Assembly: GCA_034769895.1 (NCBI GenBank)
Contig: CM068367.1
Coordinates: forward strand, 89,614,399 to 89,678,398
Reading direction: 5' to 3'
Origin: Magicicada septendecula
Taxonomy: Eukaryota; Arthropoda; Insecta; Hemiptera; Cicadidae
DNA: 64,000 nt
This document shows, piece after piece, positions 45,707-58,602 of this stretch. Below the pieces are notes generated by a model. That model was not told the origin of the DNA and ran no database searches. It worked only from the letters and a program-made list of their open reading frames with translations. A program made the translations under genes and the position numbers. Each line of letters opens with the position of its first letter. The stretch's first letter is position 1.

Positions 45707-47550
45707 TATCGGTATGGAGAACCATACATGACTTCCATGTTCTAAGATTTATATTTAAAACCATATTCGAAATGAAATATTTCCATAGAAACTACTTCTT
45801 TCTATTGCTTCAGCCTTAACCACAGTACTGTGGTCACTAACGTATACCACCTCACGTTTTCGCACTCGATTTTCACTGGTGATAGCAGTCGATGACACTA
45901 CCGAAACGTCTGCTTTTGCAGAAAACATTGGTACGACTAAACAGCCCGGGAAGGAATTTTAACAAAAAACTACTTCTTTGTTGCCGATAACGTGTACACA
46001 TATAAAAAATTCTCCCCTCGCTTTACAACTATAATTTTCATTAATAGAAAATTACCCCCACCCCTTCAACTAGCCTCTTCATTTATAGATGTTTCATCTA
46101 CGTTTCTACAGTGGATTATTATGAGCTTCTTATCAGGATACTTTGTTTATCAAAATTAAATACTTTACTCTTGTTAAAACATAAAACGTTGCAGGTAAAC
46201 TACCCCTTTCTCTTAACCGATGTTCACCAAAATCAATAGGCCTTCAGTCCTCTACAATTCAGAGACGCATGCAAAAAAATATTTGATTCTGTTTGAATGT
46301 GCGTCAGTTATCGTTTGTCATGAAAACATTTCTCTTGTTACAACATAAAATGTTGCAGGTAAACTACTCCTTTCCCTTAACCGATCTTCACCAAACACAA
46401 CAGGCCTTGAGTACTCTACAATTCAGGCATGCATGCAAAACATTATTTGATTCTGTTTGAATGTGCGGCAGTTATCGTTCGTCATAGAAACAATTACTCT
46501 TGTTAAAACATGAAAAGTGGCAGGTAAACTACTCCTTTCCCTTAACCGATCTTCACCAAGATCAACAGGCCTTGAGTTCTCTACAATTCAGGCAAGCATG
46601 CAAAACATTATTTGATTCTGTTTGAATTTACGGAAGTTATAGTTCGTAGAAAAAAAATTACCCTTGTTAAAACATAAAACGTTTCTGGTAAACTACCCCT
46701 TTCCCTTAACCGATCTTCACCAAACACAACAGACCTTGACTTAAATCATACACCCCTAAAATTCAGGGCTGTATGCAAAAAATTATTTGATTCTGTTTGA
46801 ATTTACGGCAGTTATAGTTCGTAAAAATAAAAATTACCCTTGTTAAAACATAAAACGTTTCTGGCAAACTACCCCTTTCCCTTAACCGATCTTCACCAAA
46901 CACAACAGACCTTGACTTAAATCATACACCCCTACAATTCAGGGCTGTATGCAAAAAATTATTTGATTCTGTTTGAATTTGCGGCTCTTATCGTTTTTCA
47001 TAGAAAATACCCTTGTTAAATCATAAAATGTTGCTGGTAAACTATCCCTTTCCCTTAACCGAGCTTCACCAAACACAACAGGTCTTGAGTACTCTACAAT
47101 TCAGGGCTGTATCCAAACAATTATTTGATTCTGTTTGAATTTGCGGCTCTTATCGTTTGCCATAGAAAATACCCTTGTTAAAACATAAAATGTTGCTGGT
47201 AAACTACCCCTTTCCCTTAATCGATCTTCAACAAAATCAACAGACCTTGACTTAAATCATACACCCCTACAATTCAGGGCTGTATGCAAATAATTATTTG
47301 TTTCTGTTTGAATTTGCGGCTCTTATCGTTTGCCATAGAAAATACCCTTGTTAAAACATAAAATGTTGCTGGTAAACTATCCCTTTCCCTTAACCGAGCT
47401 TCACCAAAAACAATAGGTCTTGAGAACTCTGCGATTCAGGGCTGTATGCAAATAATTATTTGATACTGTTTGAATTTGCGGCTGTTATCGTTTGCCATAG
47501 AAAAAAATTACCCTTGATTAAAAAAAAAAACTTTGCTGGTAAACTGACCA
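45707..47550 (+). mobile_element. Main repeat family, copy leading into the tandem array
   Basis: Start TATCGGTATGG at 45707, core module with CCACAGTACTGTGG at about 45820 and CCGAAACGTC near 45902, then about eight minisatellite units from 46150 to 47540. It breaks off at GGTAAACTGACC and joins directly to the first array unit inside its palindrome. Confidence 0.75.
46150..47540 (+). repeat. Minisatellite, about eight units
   Basis: Same unit as at 39560. Some units carry an insertion ACTTAAATCATACACCCCTA (46738, 46914, 47249), which marks a local sub-array. Confidence 0.9.
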
Positions 47551-49040
47551 CCAGTACTGTGGTCACTAACGTATACCACCCACCTCACGTTATCGCACTC
47601 GATTTTCACTGATGATGGAAGTCGATGGCATTGCCGAAACGTCTGGTTTTGTAGAAAACATTGGACTACGGCCAAACATCCCGGGAAGGAATTTTAACAA
47701 AAACTACTTCTTTGTTGCCGATAACGTTGTACACATATATATAAAAAATATGCATAAAATTAATGGCTTGTATAAGTTAATGTTTGGTCTCTATTAAGTA
47801 GTGCTCAAGTTTCCAAAGTTTTAATATTATGATGTCCGTAATCAAAACAGCAGAGCAGGTTTAGTGTGTATGTTTTTTGAAATAAAATGTTTCCACAGAA
47901 ATTACTTCTTTCTTCAGCCTGAACCACAGTACTGTGGTCACCAACGTATACCACCTCCAGTTAGCGCATTCGATTTTCACTGATGATGGTAGGCGATGGC
48001 ACTGCTGAAACGTCTGGTTTTTCATAAAACATTGGACCTTGGCCAAACTGCCCGTAAGGAATTTTTACAACAAACTATTTCTTTGTTGCCGATAATGTAG
48101 TACACAATAAAAATATGCATGAAATTAATGGCTTGTAAAAGTTAATGTTTGGTCTCTATTAAGTAGTGCTCAAGTTTCCAAAGTTTTAATATTATGATGT
48201 CCGTAATCAAAACAGCAGAGCAGGTTTAGTGTGTATGAGGGCACACCGTGGACAAAAATTTTCAACATTCCCTATTGAGCGTTGCTCAGAGTAAAGTTGC
48301 GAATCTACAGTGTACGTTTCACAGAACAAACACGCGGAAAAGAAGGAGCGCTCCGAAGTCACTCATGGACCCTGAGCATCTTGCAGAGGGTTCATTCAGT
48401 AAAGACGAAAAGTCTGTCTATGAACCGTTCCTCTGTAAACACGTGCAGTTACAGCGAACCACAGGAAGCAAATCGCTATCCACGCTGGACACTTTTTTGG
48501 CTTGTGCGCGTTGTGTTGGTGTGGGTTTTGGCACTTTCCATTTGAAAAGCGTGAAAATGTAAGAAAATAAACACGAGTGAGGCCAGAAATAATGCGAATT
48601 GTGTGTGTGTGTGTGTGTGTATTCTCTGCCTTTTTATTGCAGTAATCATAATAATAAAATGTAAACGTAAACATTACATAATTGAGATATGCTTGCCTGC
48701 CATGAACGATATATTTTCTCTCATACATGATTTACATTAAAATGAAAAAATTATAATTTTATTGCCTGGCAACAAAATTATTTTATTTTTAACAATTACC
48801 ATTGTTTGAAAAAGTTTAAATGAATTTTCAAGTACTTTACTGTTGTTAAAACGTAAAACGTAGCAGGTAAACTACCCCTTTCCCTTAACCGATCTTTACC
48901 AAAAACAATAGGTCTTGAGTACTCCATAAATCAGGGCTGTATGCAAAAAATTATTTGATTTTGTTTGAATTTGCGGCTATCGTTTGCCATAAAAAAAATC
49001 TACAGACACGGACACACACACACAGACACTTTTCGAAAAA
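47551..49040 (+). repeat. Array unit 1, 5'-truncated
   Basis: It begins inside the palindrome of core module 1 and lacks the 5' terminal block. Core module 2 is at 47871-48110. Confidence 0.9.
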
Positions 49041-50648
49041 ATCGGTATGGAGAACCATACATAACTTCCATGTTCTAAGATTTATATTTAAAATCATTTC
49101 CGAAATGAAATATTACCATAGAAACTACTTCTTTCTACTTACTGCTTCAGCCTTAACCACAGTACTGTGGTCACTAACGTATACCACCCACCTCACGTTA
49201 TCGCACTCGATTTTCACTGATGATGGAAGTCGATGGCATTGCCGAAACGTCTGGTTTTGTAGAAAACATTGGACTACGGCCAAACATCCCGGGAAGGAAT
49301 TTTAACAAAAACTACTTCTTTGTTGCCGATAACGTTGTACACATATATATAAAAAATATGCATAAAATTAATGGCTTGTATAAGTTAATGTTTGGTCTCT
49401 ATTAAGTAGTGCTCAAGTTTCCAAAGTTTTAATATTATGATGTCCGTAATCAAAACAGCAGAGCAGGTTTAGTGTGTATGTTTTTTGAAATAAAATGTTT
49501 CCACAGAAATTACTTCTTTCTTCAGCCTGAACCACAGTACTGTGGTCACCAACGTATACCACCTCCAGTTAGCGCATTCGATTTTCACTGATGATGGTAG
49601 GCGATGGCACTGCTGAAACGTCTGGTTTTTCATAAAACATTGGACCTTGGCCAAACTGCCCGTAAGGAATTTTTACAACAAACTATTTCTTTGTTGCCGA
49701 TAATGTAGTACACAATAAAAATATGCATGAAATTAATGGCTTGTAAAAGTTAATGTTTGGTCTCTATTAAGTAGTGCTCAAGTTTCCAAAGTTTTAATAT
49801 TATGATGTCCGTAATCAAAACAGCAGAGCAGGTTTAGTGTGTATGAGGGCACACCGTGGACAAAAATTTTCAACATTCCCTATTGAGCGTTGCTCAGAGT
49901 AAAGTTGCGAATCTACAGTGTACGTTTCACAGAACAAACACGCGGAAAAGAAGGAGCGCTCCGAAGTCACTCATGGACCCTGAGCATCTTGCAGAGGGTT
50001 CATTCAGTAAAGACGAAAAGTCTGTCTATGAACCGTTCCTCTGTAAACACGTGCAGTTACAGCGAACCACAGGAAGCAAATCGCTATCCACGCTGGACAC
50101 TTTTTTGGCTTGTGCGCGTTGTGTTGGTGTGGGTTTTGGCACTTTCCATTTGAAAAGCGTGAAAATGTAAGAAAATAAACACGAGTGAGGCCAGAAATAA
50201 TGCGAATTGTGTGTGTGTGTGTGTGTGTATTCTCTGCCTTTTTATTGCAGTAATCATAATAATAAAATGTAAACGTAAACATTACATAATTGAGATATGC
50301 TTGCCTGCCATGAACGATATATTTTCTCTCATACATGATTTACATTAAAATGAAAAAATTATAATTTTATTGCCTGGCAACAAAATTATTTTATTTTTAA
50401 CAATTACCATTGTTTGAAAAAGTTTAAATGAATTTTCAAGTACTTTACTGTTGTTAAAACGTAAAACGTAGCAGGTAAACTACCCCTTTCCCTTAACCGA
50501 TCTTTACCAAAAACAATAGGTCTTGAGTACTCCATAAATCAGGGCTGTATGCAAAAAATTATTTGATTTTGTTTGAATTTGCGGCTATCGTTTGCCATAA
50601 AAAAAATCTACAGACACGGACACACACACACAGACACTTTTCGAAAAA
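49041..50648 (+). repeat. Array unit 2 (1608 bp)
   Basis: It runs from ATCGGTATGG to the next fusion point. Core modules lie at 49150-49350 and 49480-49720; (GT)n at 50208-50228. Confidence 0.95.
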
Positions 50649-52258
50649 ATCGGTATGGAGAACCATACATAACTTCCATGTTCTAAGATTTATATTTAAA
50701 ATCATTTCCGAAATGAAATATTACCATAGAAACTACTTCTTTCTACTTACTGCTTCAGCCTTAACCACAGTACTGTGGTCACTAACGTATACCACCCACC
50801 TCACGTTATCGCACTCGATTTTCACTGATGATGGAAGTCGATGGCATTGCCGAAACGTCTGGTTTTGTAGAAAACATTGGACTACGGCCAAACATCCCGG
50901 GAAGGAATTTTAACAAAAACTACTTCTTTGTTGCCGATAACGTTGTACACATATATATAAAAAATATGCATAAAATTAATGGCTTGTATAAGTTAATGTT
51001 TGGTCTCTATTAAGTAGTGCTCAAGTTTCCAAAGTTTTAATATTATGATGTCCGTAATCAAAACAGCAGAGCAGGTTTAGTGTGTATGTTTTTTGAAATA
51101 AAATGTTTCCACAGAAATTACTTCTTTCTTCAGCCTGAACCACAGTACTGTGGTCACCAACGTATACCACCTCCAGTTAGCGCATTCGATTTTCACTGAT
51201 GATGGTAGGCGATGGCACTGCTGAAACGTCTGGTTTTTCATAAAACATTGGACCTTGGCCAAACTGCCCGTAAGGAATTTTTACAACAAACTATTTCTTT
51301 GTTGCCGATAATGTAGTACACAATAAAAATATGCATGAAATTAATGGCTTGTAAAAGTTAATGTTTGGTCTCTATTAAGTAGTGCTCAAGTTTCCAAAGT
51401 TTTAATATTATGATGTCCGTAATCAAAACAGCAGAGCAGGTTTAGTGTGTATGAGGGCACACCGTGGACAAAAATTTTCAACATTCCCTATTGAGCGTTG
51501 CTCAGAGTAAAGTTGCGAATCTACAGTGTACGTTTCACAGAACAAACACGCGGAAAAGAAGGAGCGCTCCGAAGTCACTCATGGACCCTGAGCATCTTGC
51601 AGAGGGTTCATTCAGTAAAGACGAAAAGTCTGTCTATGAACCGTTCCTCTGTAAACACGTGCAGTTACAGCGAACCACAGGAAGCAAATCGCTATCCACG
51701 CTGGACACTTTTTTGGCTTGTGCGCGTTGTGTTGGTGTGGGTTTTGGCACTTTCCATTTGAAAAGCGTGAAAATGTAAGAAAATAAACACGAGTGAGGCC
51801 AGAAATAATGCGAATTGTGTGTGTGTGTGTGTGTGTGTATTCTCTGCCTTTTTATTGCAGTAATCATAATAATAAAATGTAAACGTAAACATTACATAAT
51901 TGAGATATGCTTGCCTGCCATGAACGATATATTTTCTCTCATACATGATTTACATTAAAATGAAAAAATTATAATTTTATTGCCTGGCAACAAAATTATT
52001 TTATTTTTAACAATTACCATTGTTTGAAAAAGTTTAAATGAATTTTCAAGTACTTTACTGTTGTTAAAACGTAAAACGTAGCAGGTAAACTACCCCTTTC
52101 CCTTAACCGATCTTTACCAAAAACAATAGGTCTTGAGTACTCCATAAATCAGGGCTGTATGCAAAAAATTATTTGATTTTGTTTGAATTTGCGGCTATCG
52201 TTTGCCATAAAAAAAATCTACAGACACGGACACACACACACAGACACTTTTCGAAAAA
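50649..52258 (+). repeat. Array unit 3 (1610 bp)
   Basis: As unit 2 with one extra GT. Confidence 0.95.
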
Positions 52259-53868
52259 ATCGGTATGGAGAACCATACATAACTTCCATGTTCTAAGATT
52301 TATATTTAAAATCATTTCCGAAATGAAATATTACCATAGAAACTACTTCTTTCTACTTACTGCTTCAGCCTTAACCACAGTACTGTGGTCACTAACGTAT
52401 ACCACCCACCTCACGTTATCGCACTCGATTTTCACTGATGATGGAAGTCGATGGCATTGCCGAAACGTCTGGTTTTGTAGAAAACATTGGACTACGGCCA
52501 AACATCCCGGGAAGGAATTTTAACAAAAACTACTTCTTTGTTGCCGATAACGTTGTACACATATATATAAAAAATATGCATAAAATTAATGGCTTGTATA
52601 AGTTAATGTTTGGTCTCTATTAAGTAGTGCTCAAGTTTCCAAAGTTTTAATATTATGATGTCCGTAATCAAAACAGCAGAGCAGGTTTAGTGTGTATGTT
52701 TTTTGAAATAAAATGTTTCCACAGAAATTACTTCTTTCTTCAGCCTGAACCACAGTACTGTGGTCACCAACGTATACCACCTCCAGTTAGCGCATTCGAT
52801 TTTCACTGATGATGGTAGGCGATGGCACTGCTGAAACGTCTGGTTTTTCATAAAACATTGGACCTTGGCCAAACTGCCCGTAAGGAATTTTTACAACAAA
52901 CTATTTCTTTGTTGCCGATAATGTAGTACACAATAAAAATATGCATGAAATTAATGGCTTGTAAAAGTTAATGTTTGGTCTCTATTAAGTAGTGCTCAAG
53001 TTTCCAAAGTTTTAATATTATGATGTCCGTAATCAAAACAGCAGAGCAGGTTTAGTGTGTATGAGGGCACACCGTGGACAAAAATTTTCAACATTCCCTA
53101 TTGAGCGTTGCTCAGAGTAAAGTTGCGAATCTACAGTGTACGTTTCACAGAACAAACACGCGGAAAAGAAGGAGCGCTCCGAAGTCACTCATGGACCCTG
53201 AGCATCTTGCAGAGGGTTCATTCAGTAAAGACGAAAAGTCTGTCTATGAACCGTTCCTCTGTAAACACGTGCAGTTACAGCGAACCACAGGAAGCAAATC
53301 GCTATCCACGCTGGACACTTTTTTGGCTTGTGCGCGTTGTGTTGGTGTGGGTTTTGGCACTTTCCATTTGAAAAGCGTGAAAATGTAAGAAAATAAACAC
53401 GAGTGAGGCCAGAAATAATGCGAATTGTGTGTGTGTGTGTGTGTGTGTATTCTCTGCCTTTTTATTGCAGTAATCATAATAATAAAATGTAAACGTAAAC
53501 ATTACATAATTGAGATATGCTTGCCTGCCATGAACGATATATTTTCTCTCATACATGATTTACATTAAAATGAAAAAATTATAATTTTATTGCCTGGCAA
53601 CAAAATTATTTTATTTTTAACAATTACCATTGTTTGAAAAAGTTTAAATGAATTTTCAAGTACTTTACTGTTGTTAAAACGTAAAACGTAGCAGGTAAAC
53701 TACCCCTTTCCCTTAACCGATCTTTACCAAAAACAATAGGTCTTGAGTACTCCATAAATCAGGGCTGTATGCAAAAAATTATTTGATTTTGTTTGAATTT
53801 GCGGCTATCGTTTGCCATAAAAAAAATCTACAGACACGGACACACACACACAGACACTTTTCGAAAAA
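52259..53868 (+). repeat. Array unit 4 (1610 bp)
   Basis: As unit 3; no difference seen by eye. Confidence 0.95.
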
Positions 53869-55952
53869 ATCGGTATGGAGAACCATACATAACTTCCATG
53901 TTCTAAGATTTATATTTAAAATCATTTCCGAAATGAAATATTACCATAGAAACTACTTCTTTCTACTTACTGCTTCAGCCTTAACCACAGTACTGTGGTC
54001 ACTAACGTATACCACCCACCTCACGTTATCGCACTCGATTTTCACTGATGATGGAAGTCGATGGCATTGCCGAAACGTCTGGTTTTGTAGAAAACATTGG
54101 ACTACGGCCAAACATCCCGGGAAGGAATTTTAACAAAAACTACTTCTTTGTTGCCGATAACGTTGTACACATATATATAAAAAATATGCATAAAATTAAT
54201 GGCTTGTATAAGTTAATGTTTGGTCTCTATTAAGTAGTGCTCAAGTTTCCAAAGTTTTAATATTATGATGTCCGTAATCAAAACAGCAGAGCAGGTTTAG
54301 TGTGTATGTTTTTTGAAATAAAATGTTTCCACAGAAATTACTTCTTTCTTCAGCCTGAACCACAGTACTGTGGTCACCAACGTATACCACCTCCAGTTAG
54401 CGCATTCGATTTTCACTGATGATGGTAGGCGATGGCACTGCTGAAACGTCTGGTTTTTCATAAAACATTGGACCTTGGCCAAACTGCCCGTAAGGAATTT
54501 TTACAACAAACTATTTCTTTGTTGCCGATAATGTAGTACACAATAAAAATATGCATGAAATTAATGGCTTGTAAAAGTTAATGTTTGGTCTCTATTAAGT
54601 AGTGCTCAAGTTTCCAAAGTTTTAATATTATGATGTCCGTAATCAAAACAGCAGAGCAGGTTTAGTGTGTATGAGGGCACACCGTGGACAAAAATTTTCA
54701 ACATTCCCTATTGAGCGTTGCTCAGAGTAAAGTTGCGAATCTACAGTGTACGTTTCACAGAACAAACACGCGGAAAAGAAGGAGCGCTCCGAAGTCACTC
54801 ATGGACCCTGAGCATCTTGCAGAGGGTTCATTCAGTAAAGACGAAAAGTCTGTCTATGAACCGTTCCTCTGTAAACACGTGCAGTTACAGCGAACCACAG
54901 GAAGCAAATCGCTATCCACGCTGGACACTTTTTTGGCTTGTGCGCGTTGTGTTGGTGTGGGTTTTGGCACTTTCCATTTGAAAAGCGTGAAAATGTAAGA
55001 AAATAAACACGAGTGAGGCCAGAAATAATGCGAATTGTGTGTGTGTGTGTGTGTGTGTATTCTCTGCCTTTTTATTGCAGTAATCATAATAATAAAATGT
55101 AAACGTAAACATTACATAATTGAGATATGCTTGCCTGCCATGAACGATATATTTTCTCTCATACATGATTTACATTAAAATGAAAAAATTATAATTTTAT
55201 TGCCTGGCAACAAAATTATTTTATTTTTAACAATTACCATTGTTTGAAAAAGTTTAAATGAATTTTCAAGTACTTTACTGTTGTTAAAACGTAAAACGTA
55301 GCAGGTAAACTACCCCTTTCCCTTAACCGATCTTCACCAAAAACAATAGGTCTTGAGAACTCTACAATTTAGGGCTGTATGCAAATAATCTTTTGATTCT
55401 GTTTGAATTTGCGGCTGTTATCGTTTACCATAGAAAATACCCTTGTTAAAACATAAAACGTTGCAGGTAAACTACCCCTTTACCTTAACCGATCTTCACC
55501 AAAAACAATATCTCTTGAGAACTCTATAATTCAGGGTTGTATGCGAAACATTATTTGATTCTGTTTGAATTTGCGGCTGTTATCGTTTGCCAAAAAAAAA
55601 TTACCCTTGATAAAAAAAAACCGTTGCTGGTAAACTACCCCTTTCCCTCAACCGATCTTCACCAAAAACAATAGGTCGTGAGTACTCTAGAACTCAGGAC
55701 TGTGTGCAAAAAATTATTTGATTCTGTTTGAATTTGCGGTTGTTATCGTTTGCCATAAAAAAAATCTACAGACAGACACACTGATAGACAGACAGACACA
55801 CAGACAGACACACAGACACACACACAGGCACTTTTCGAAAAACGACTTTTTTTCATGTTTTGAGTGTAGTACAATCAGAATCTGCAATAATCTCGAACAC
55901 GATTTTTTTTTGCCATCACCATACTTCCATTTCCTTAAGGAACATGAAGTAA
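53869..55952 (+). mobile_element. Array unit 5, with authentic 3' end
   Basis: Identical to unit 4 up to about 55330. There the sequence diverges (GATCTTCACC instead of GATCTTTACC) and runs through three ordinary minisatellite units, CAGACAGACA repeats, CTTTTCGAAAAACGAC and the 3' hairpin to the end at 55952 (GAAGTAA). This unit shows what the other units lost. Confidence 0.9.
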
Positions 55953-56360
55953 AATGCATTTAATATTTTTCAAACAATGGTAATTCTTAAAAACAAAATA
56001 ATTTTGTTGCCAGGCAATAAAATTATATAATTTTTTTATTTTAATTTCAACACCTATGCGTGAAGATCCGCAACCATGACCCAGCAGGCCACATAATTAT
56101 ATAAATATATAATTAATGAGTAATTATCTGCGTAGTTCAGTTTCTTTATAAGAATAAAGTACCTAATTTTCATAGATAAAGTGACTCGAAAATAACATTA
56201 TATTAAACGACTACCCCATAGTAACAAAAATATCTATAAATAGTGAAAAGAGTTTGAGGGTGGGCGATATGTTTTTAGAAAGTATCGACTGAATTTAAGT
56301 AAATGATTTTAAATATAAATCTTAGAACATGGAAGTCATGTATGGTTCTCCATACCGATT
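55953..56360 (-). repeat. Main repeat family, inverted 5' part
   Basis: The complement of the TTGCCTGGCAACAAAATTAT segment lies at about 55985, and the complement of the 5' terminal block (AACATGGAAGTCATGTATGG, then CTCCATACCGAT) ends near 56360. The interior resembles the copy at 9662-10671. Confidence 0.65.
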
Positions 56361-56856
56361 TTTCTATTAACAATAAAAGTTTCCCGTCAATTTTTAGACG
56401 CCAGTGTTGTATGCCTTGTTTAAAGTCTGACCTACTTATAATCACAAACGCAAATACTGGAACTTTTGCTGATGTTGCAGTTAAACATGTAATGAATATC
56501 CTGTGACGGACTAATAACACTTGCCAAATTTACGAGAACAACTAAATACTCTCCAAAGTGGTGTATGATTTCTCTTTATAACAAAGTATTACCTCATACT
56601 TTAGTAATCTTTGGAGGGGTGTGATCTCGGGGGATATGCAGTTTTCTTTAGGAGACGGGGTGTGTTACGTGATGTTTATTACACGTATGAATGTGCATGT
56701 TAAGAGTTTTACATTAAGGACGTTCCATCTTTAAATTTACTAACACAAGTTGTGATGACTGTAGCCACAATCAATAAAACAACTTGTGACTTCGTAATAT
56801 TTTGTGATCATTTTCGTTTGAAACACATTCAGTACCAATACGAAGGAAAAGTAAAG
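56361..56856. other. No gene recognised
   Basis: Nothing supported. Confidence 0.4.
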
Positions 56857-56858
56857 TA

Positions 56859-57568
56859 CAGTAGAGCATCGATTAAAATCCGAACCTCTCGGGACGAGGT
56901 CCCGTTCGGATAACAGATCGTAAATTGAAAACATTATTTCTCTTTACAAGAACAAAAGGTTTTTATTACAAAATCATTTCTAACATACTGTTACGTAATT
57001 ACAGCAATCTGCATACTGTACTGTAATGTATTACTACGGTTAAAAATCATTGAATGAAAACAGTGTAATTAATAAAAACCGAAAGTTAATTGAAACAAAA
57101 TTAGAGTTTAATAACAAACACTGTACAGTGCTATAAAATTAATTAAAAATTAAATACATACAGTACCATGAATATATACTTTTTTGAAGAATTATTCTAT
57201 CACTGTCTGCTTCAAAGCGACACCCCGTTTTCTCGCTGCTAAAGACTGAAGTCGTTTAAGATTCATAAGCTGAATACAATCTATCTCGTCTTCTGTTTCG
57301 GTCCACTTTCGAACAGTCTCAAGTAGAACAGTCTCAGTCTCGACTCTTTGTTTATCGATTGTAAGGCTGTATAGCTACAGAGATTATTTATTACTATACA
57401 GTACTATAATAATTTATAATGTACAATTTTTTATGTTCAATAAATATCCAATACGCCTACACATGTTCAATACATTACTGTACAGTACAGTGCATAATTG
57501 TAATTTTTATTTAGTTCGGATAATAGATCGTTCGGTTAATGGATGTTCGGATAATCGATGCTCTACTG
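56859..57568 (-). mobile_element. Tigger/pogo-like element with TA duplication, 710 bp
   Basis: CAGTAGAGCATCGATTA at the left end is exactly inverted at the right end (TAATCGATGCTCTACTG). TA flanks both sides (56857-56858 and 57569-57570). Subterminal CCGAAC/GTTCGG words repeat. The interior retains only a transposase C-terminus (57192-57329, minus). It is an internally deleted, non-autonomous derivative. Confidence 0.85.
57192..57329 (-). pseudogene. Tigger/pogo transposase C-terminal remnant
   Basis: The minus strand reads VLLETVRKWTETEDEIDCIQ, then LMNLKRLQSLAARKRGVALK and QTVIE with a stop at 57192. The L..L..LAA.KR...LKQT.I end is the Tigger/jerky-type C-terminus. The rest of the transposase is deleted. 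Confidence 0.65.
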
Positions 57569-57570
57569 TA

Positions 57571-57704
57571 GATCAAATGGCCGTCGCAGCTTCGTACGGT
57601 GGCTTGCGTCCTGGCGACCCAGTTTTCTATGAAATTATCGCATAAACGAGGCTCTTTCAATTAGAAGAGTGACTCATGAAGTGAAACATCTAAATTAACG
57701 AATC
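57571..57704. other. Short flank of the Tigger-like element
   Basis: No feature recognised. Confidence 0.3.
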
Positions 57705-58320
57705 TAAATCACAGCATGTAACTGCACTGGACGAAAGGAGCAATGTCAGCCAGTTTTTATGAATAGTATAGAAATTCCTAGATCATCGTGCGTTAAGTAC
57801 TTAGTAGTTCTTCTTGATAGTAGATTCAGTTGGAGGGAACTTATCGTAAAAAAGCGTAAGCTGATTGACTTGAAGAATGAGAGGATTATATTGGCTACTT
57901 GGTAGAACATTTAACTCTCGTTAAAAGACAAACCCGTTCTGTACAAGGCCGTAATTAGGTCTATCTGAACATGCGACATAGAATTAAGGGGTTGTGCCAG
58001 TAAATGCAGTATTATTATAATTGACGTACACAATCGAAAAGCCTTCGTACAACAAGCTATGCGACCCGGTATGTCACTAACCAAATGCTACATCTAGATC
58101 TCCGAATACCAACCCTCCAAAGAGGTTATCCATAAACGAAGTAGGTAACATCATACAAGGTTAGACACGTACGCCAATTCTCTCATTCAACCACTTATGC
58201 AAGAGCATCATAGCAGAAGATTGAAAAGATATTGGACAATAAACCTGACAAAAAGTAAAACAAGTCTTCTTACTGGAGAAGTCTCATCACACCAGAAGGT
58301 GAGCTTAACAACTAGTTCCT
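57705..58320 (+). pseudogene. Jockey-type LINE RT C-terminal fragment
   Basis: The frames give CVKYLVVLLDSRFSWRELIV, then LSLKDKPVLYKAVIRSI, stop, TCDIELRGCASKC, then VHNRKAFVQQAMRPGMSLTK and, further on, HTRLDTYANSLIQPLMQEHH, SRRLKR. This follows the Jockey-group order: VKYLG..LD.RL.W..HI, L....K..LYK..I+P+WTYGI.LWG.A, I...Q.K.LR.....P.YV.N, then R...H.N.L. Several stops and frame changes make it inactive. Confidence 0.75.
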
Positions 58321-58602
58321 AAGCCAGCAAAATAGCGAATAGAAGTTACTGTAATTTCTAATTGCTACTGTAATTAAAAATAAGGGCTCAGTTTCACCTA
58401 TTATGCGAATGACGTTTAGCCTTTAAGTCGCCAATCGATCTCGGTTTGTTGGTATAGGCCATAGATTTATTGTAGCCTCTAAAAAAAATTATCTAAAGTA
58501 TAAAAATATCCATCCATATCACACTAGCACTTTGAAAAAATCAGGCACCCGAGTTGTATACAAATAAAATTGAGATACCTCGTTAAATGAAGATAAATTT
58601 AC
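58321..58602. other. Flank before the Mutator-type element
   Basis: It includes the left target duplication at 58595-58602. No gene. Confidence 0.4.

Larger units (their letters stand above)
47551..55952 (+). repeat. Head-to-tail array of five 1.6-kb repeat-family copies
   Basis: Equivalent points recur at 47612, 49220, 50828, 52438 and 54048, giving periods of 1608, 1608, 1610 and 1610 bp. By eye the units are identical except that (GT)n has one more unit in copies 3-5. Each junction fuses an internal 3' site (ACACTTTTCGAAAAA) directly to a 5' terminus (ATCGGTATGG), so the 3' hairpin of about 125 bp is lost in every copy but the last. Every unit has two core modules, a (GT)n tract and one partial minisatellite unit. 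Open frames of 61-116 codons recur with the period but show no domain. Confidence 0.95.

Noticed and set aside
48248..48562. Recurring 104-codon open frame in every array unit (and related frames of 61-116 codons)
   Set aside because: The frame is repeated because the DNA is repeated. It has no recognised domain, competing frames overlap on both strands, and the diverged copy at 16573 changes the frame, so coding selection is not supported.
47551..55952. Ribosomal or histone-type tandem gene array
   Set aside because: The 1.6-kb unit contains no rRNA, tRNA, snRNA or histone-like sequence that could be recognised.
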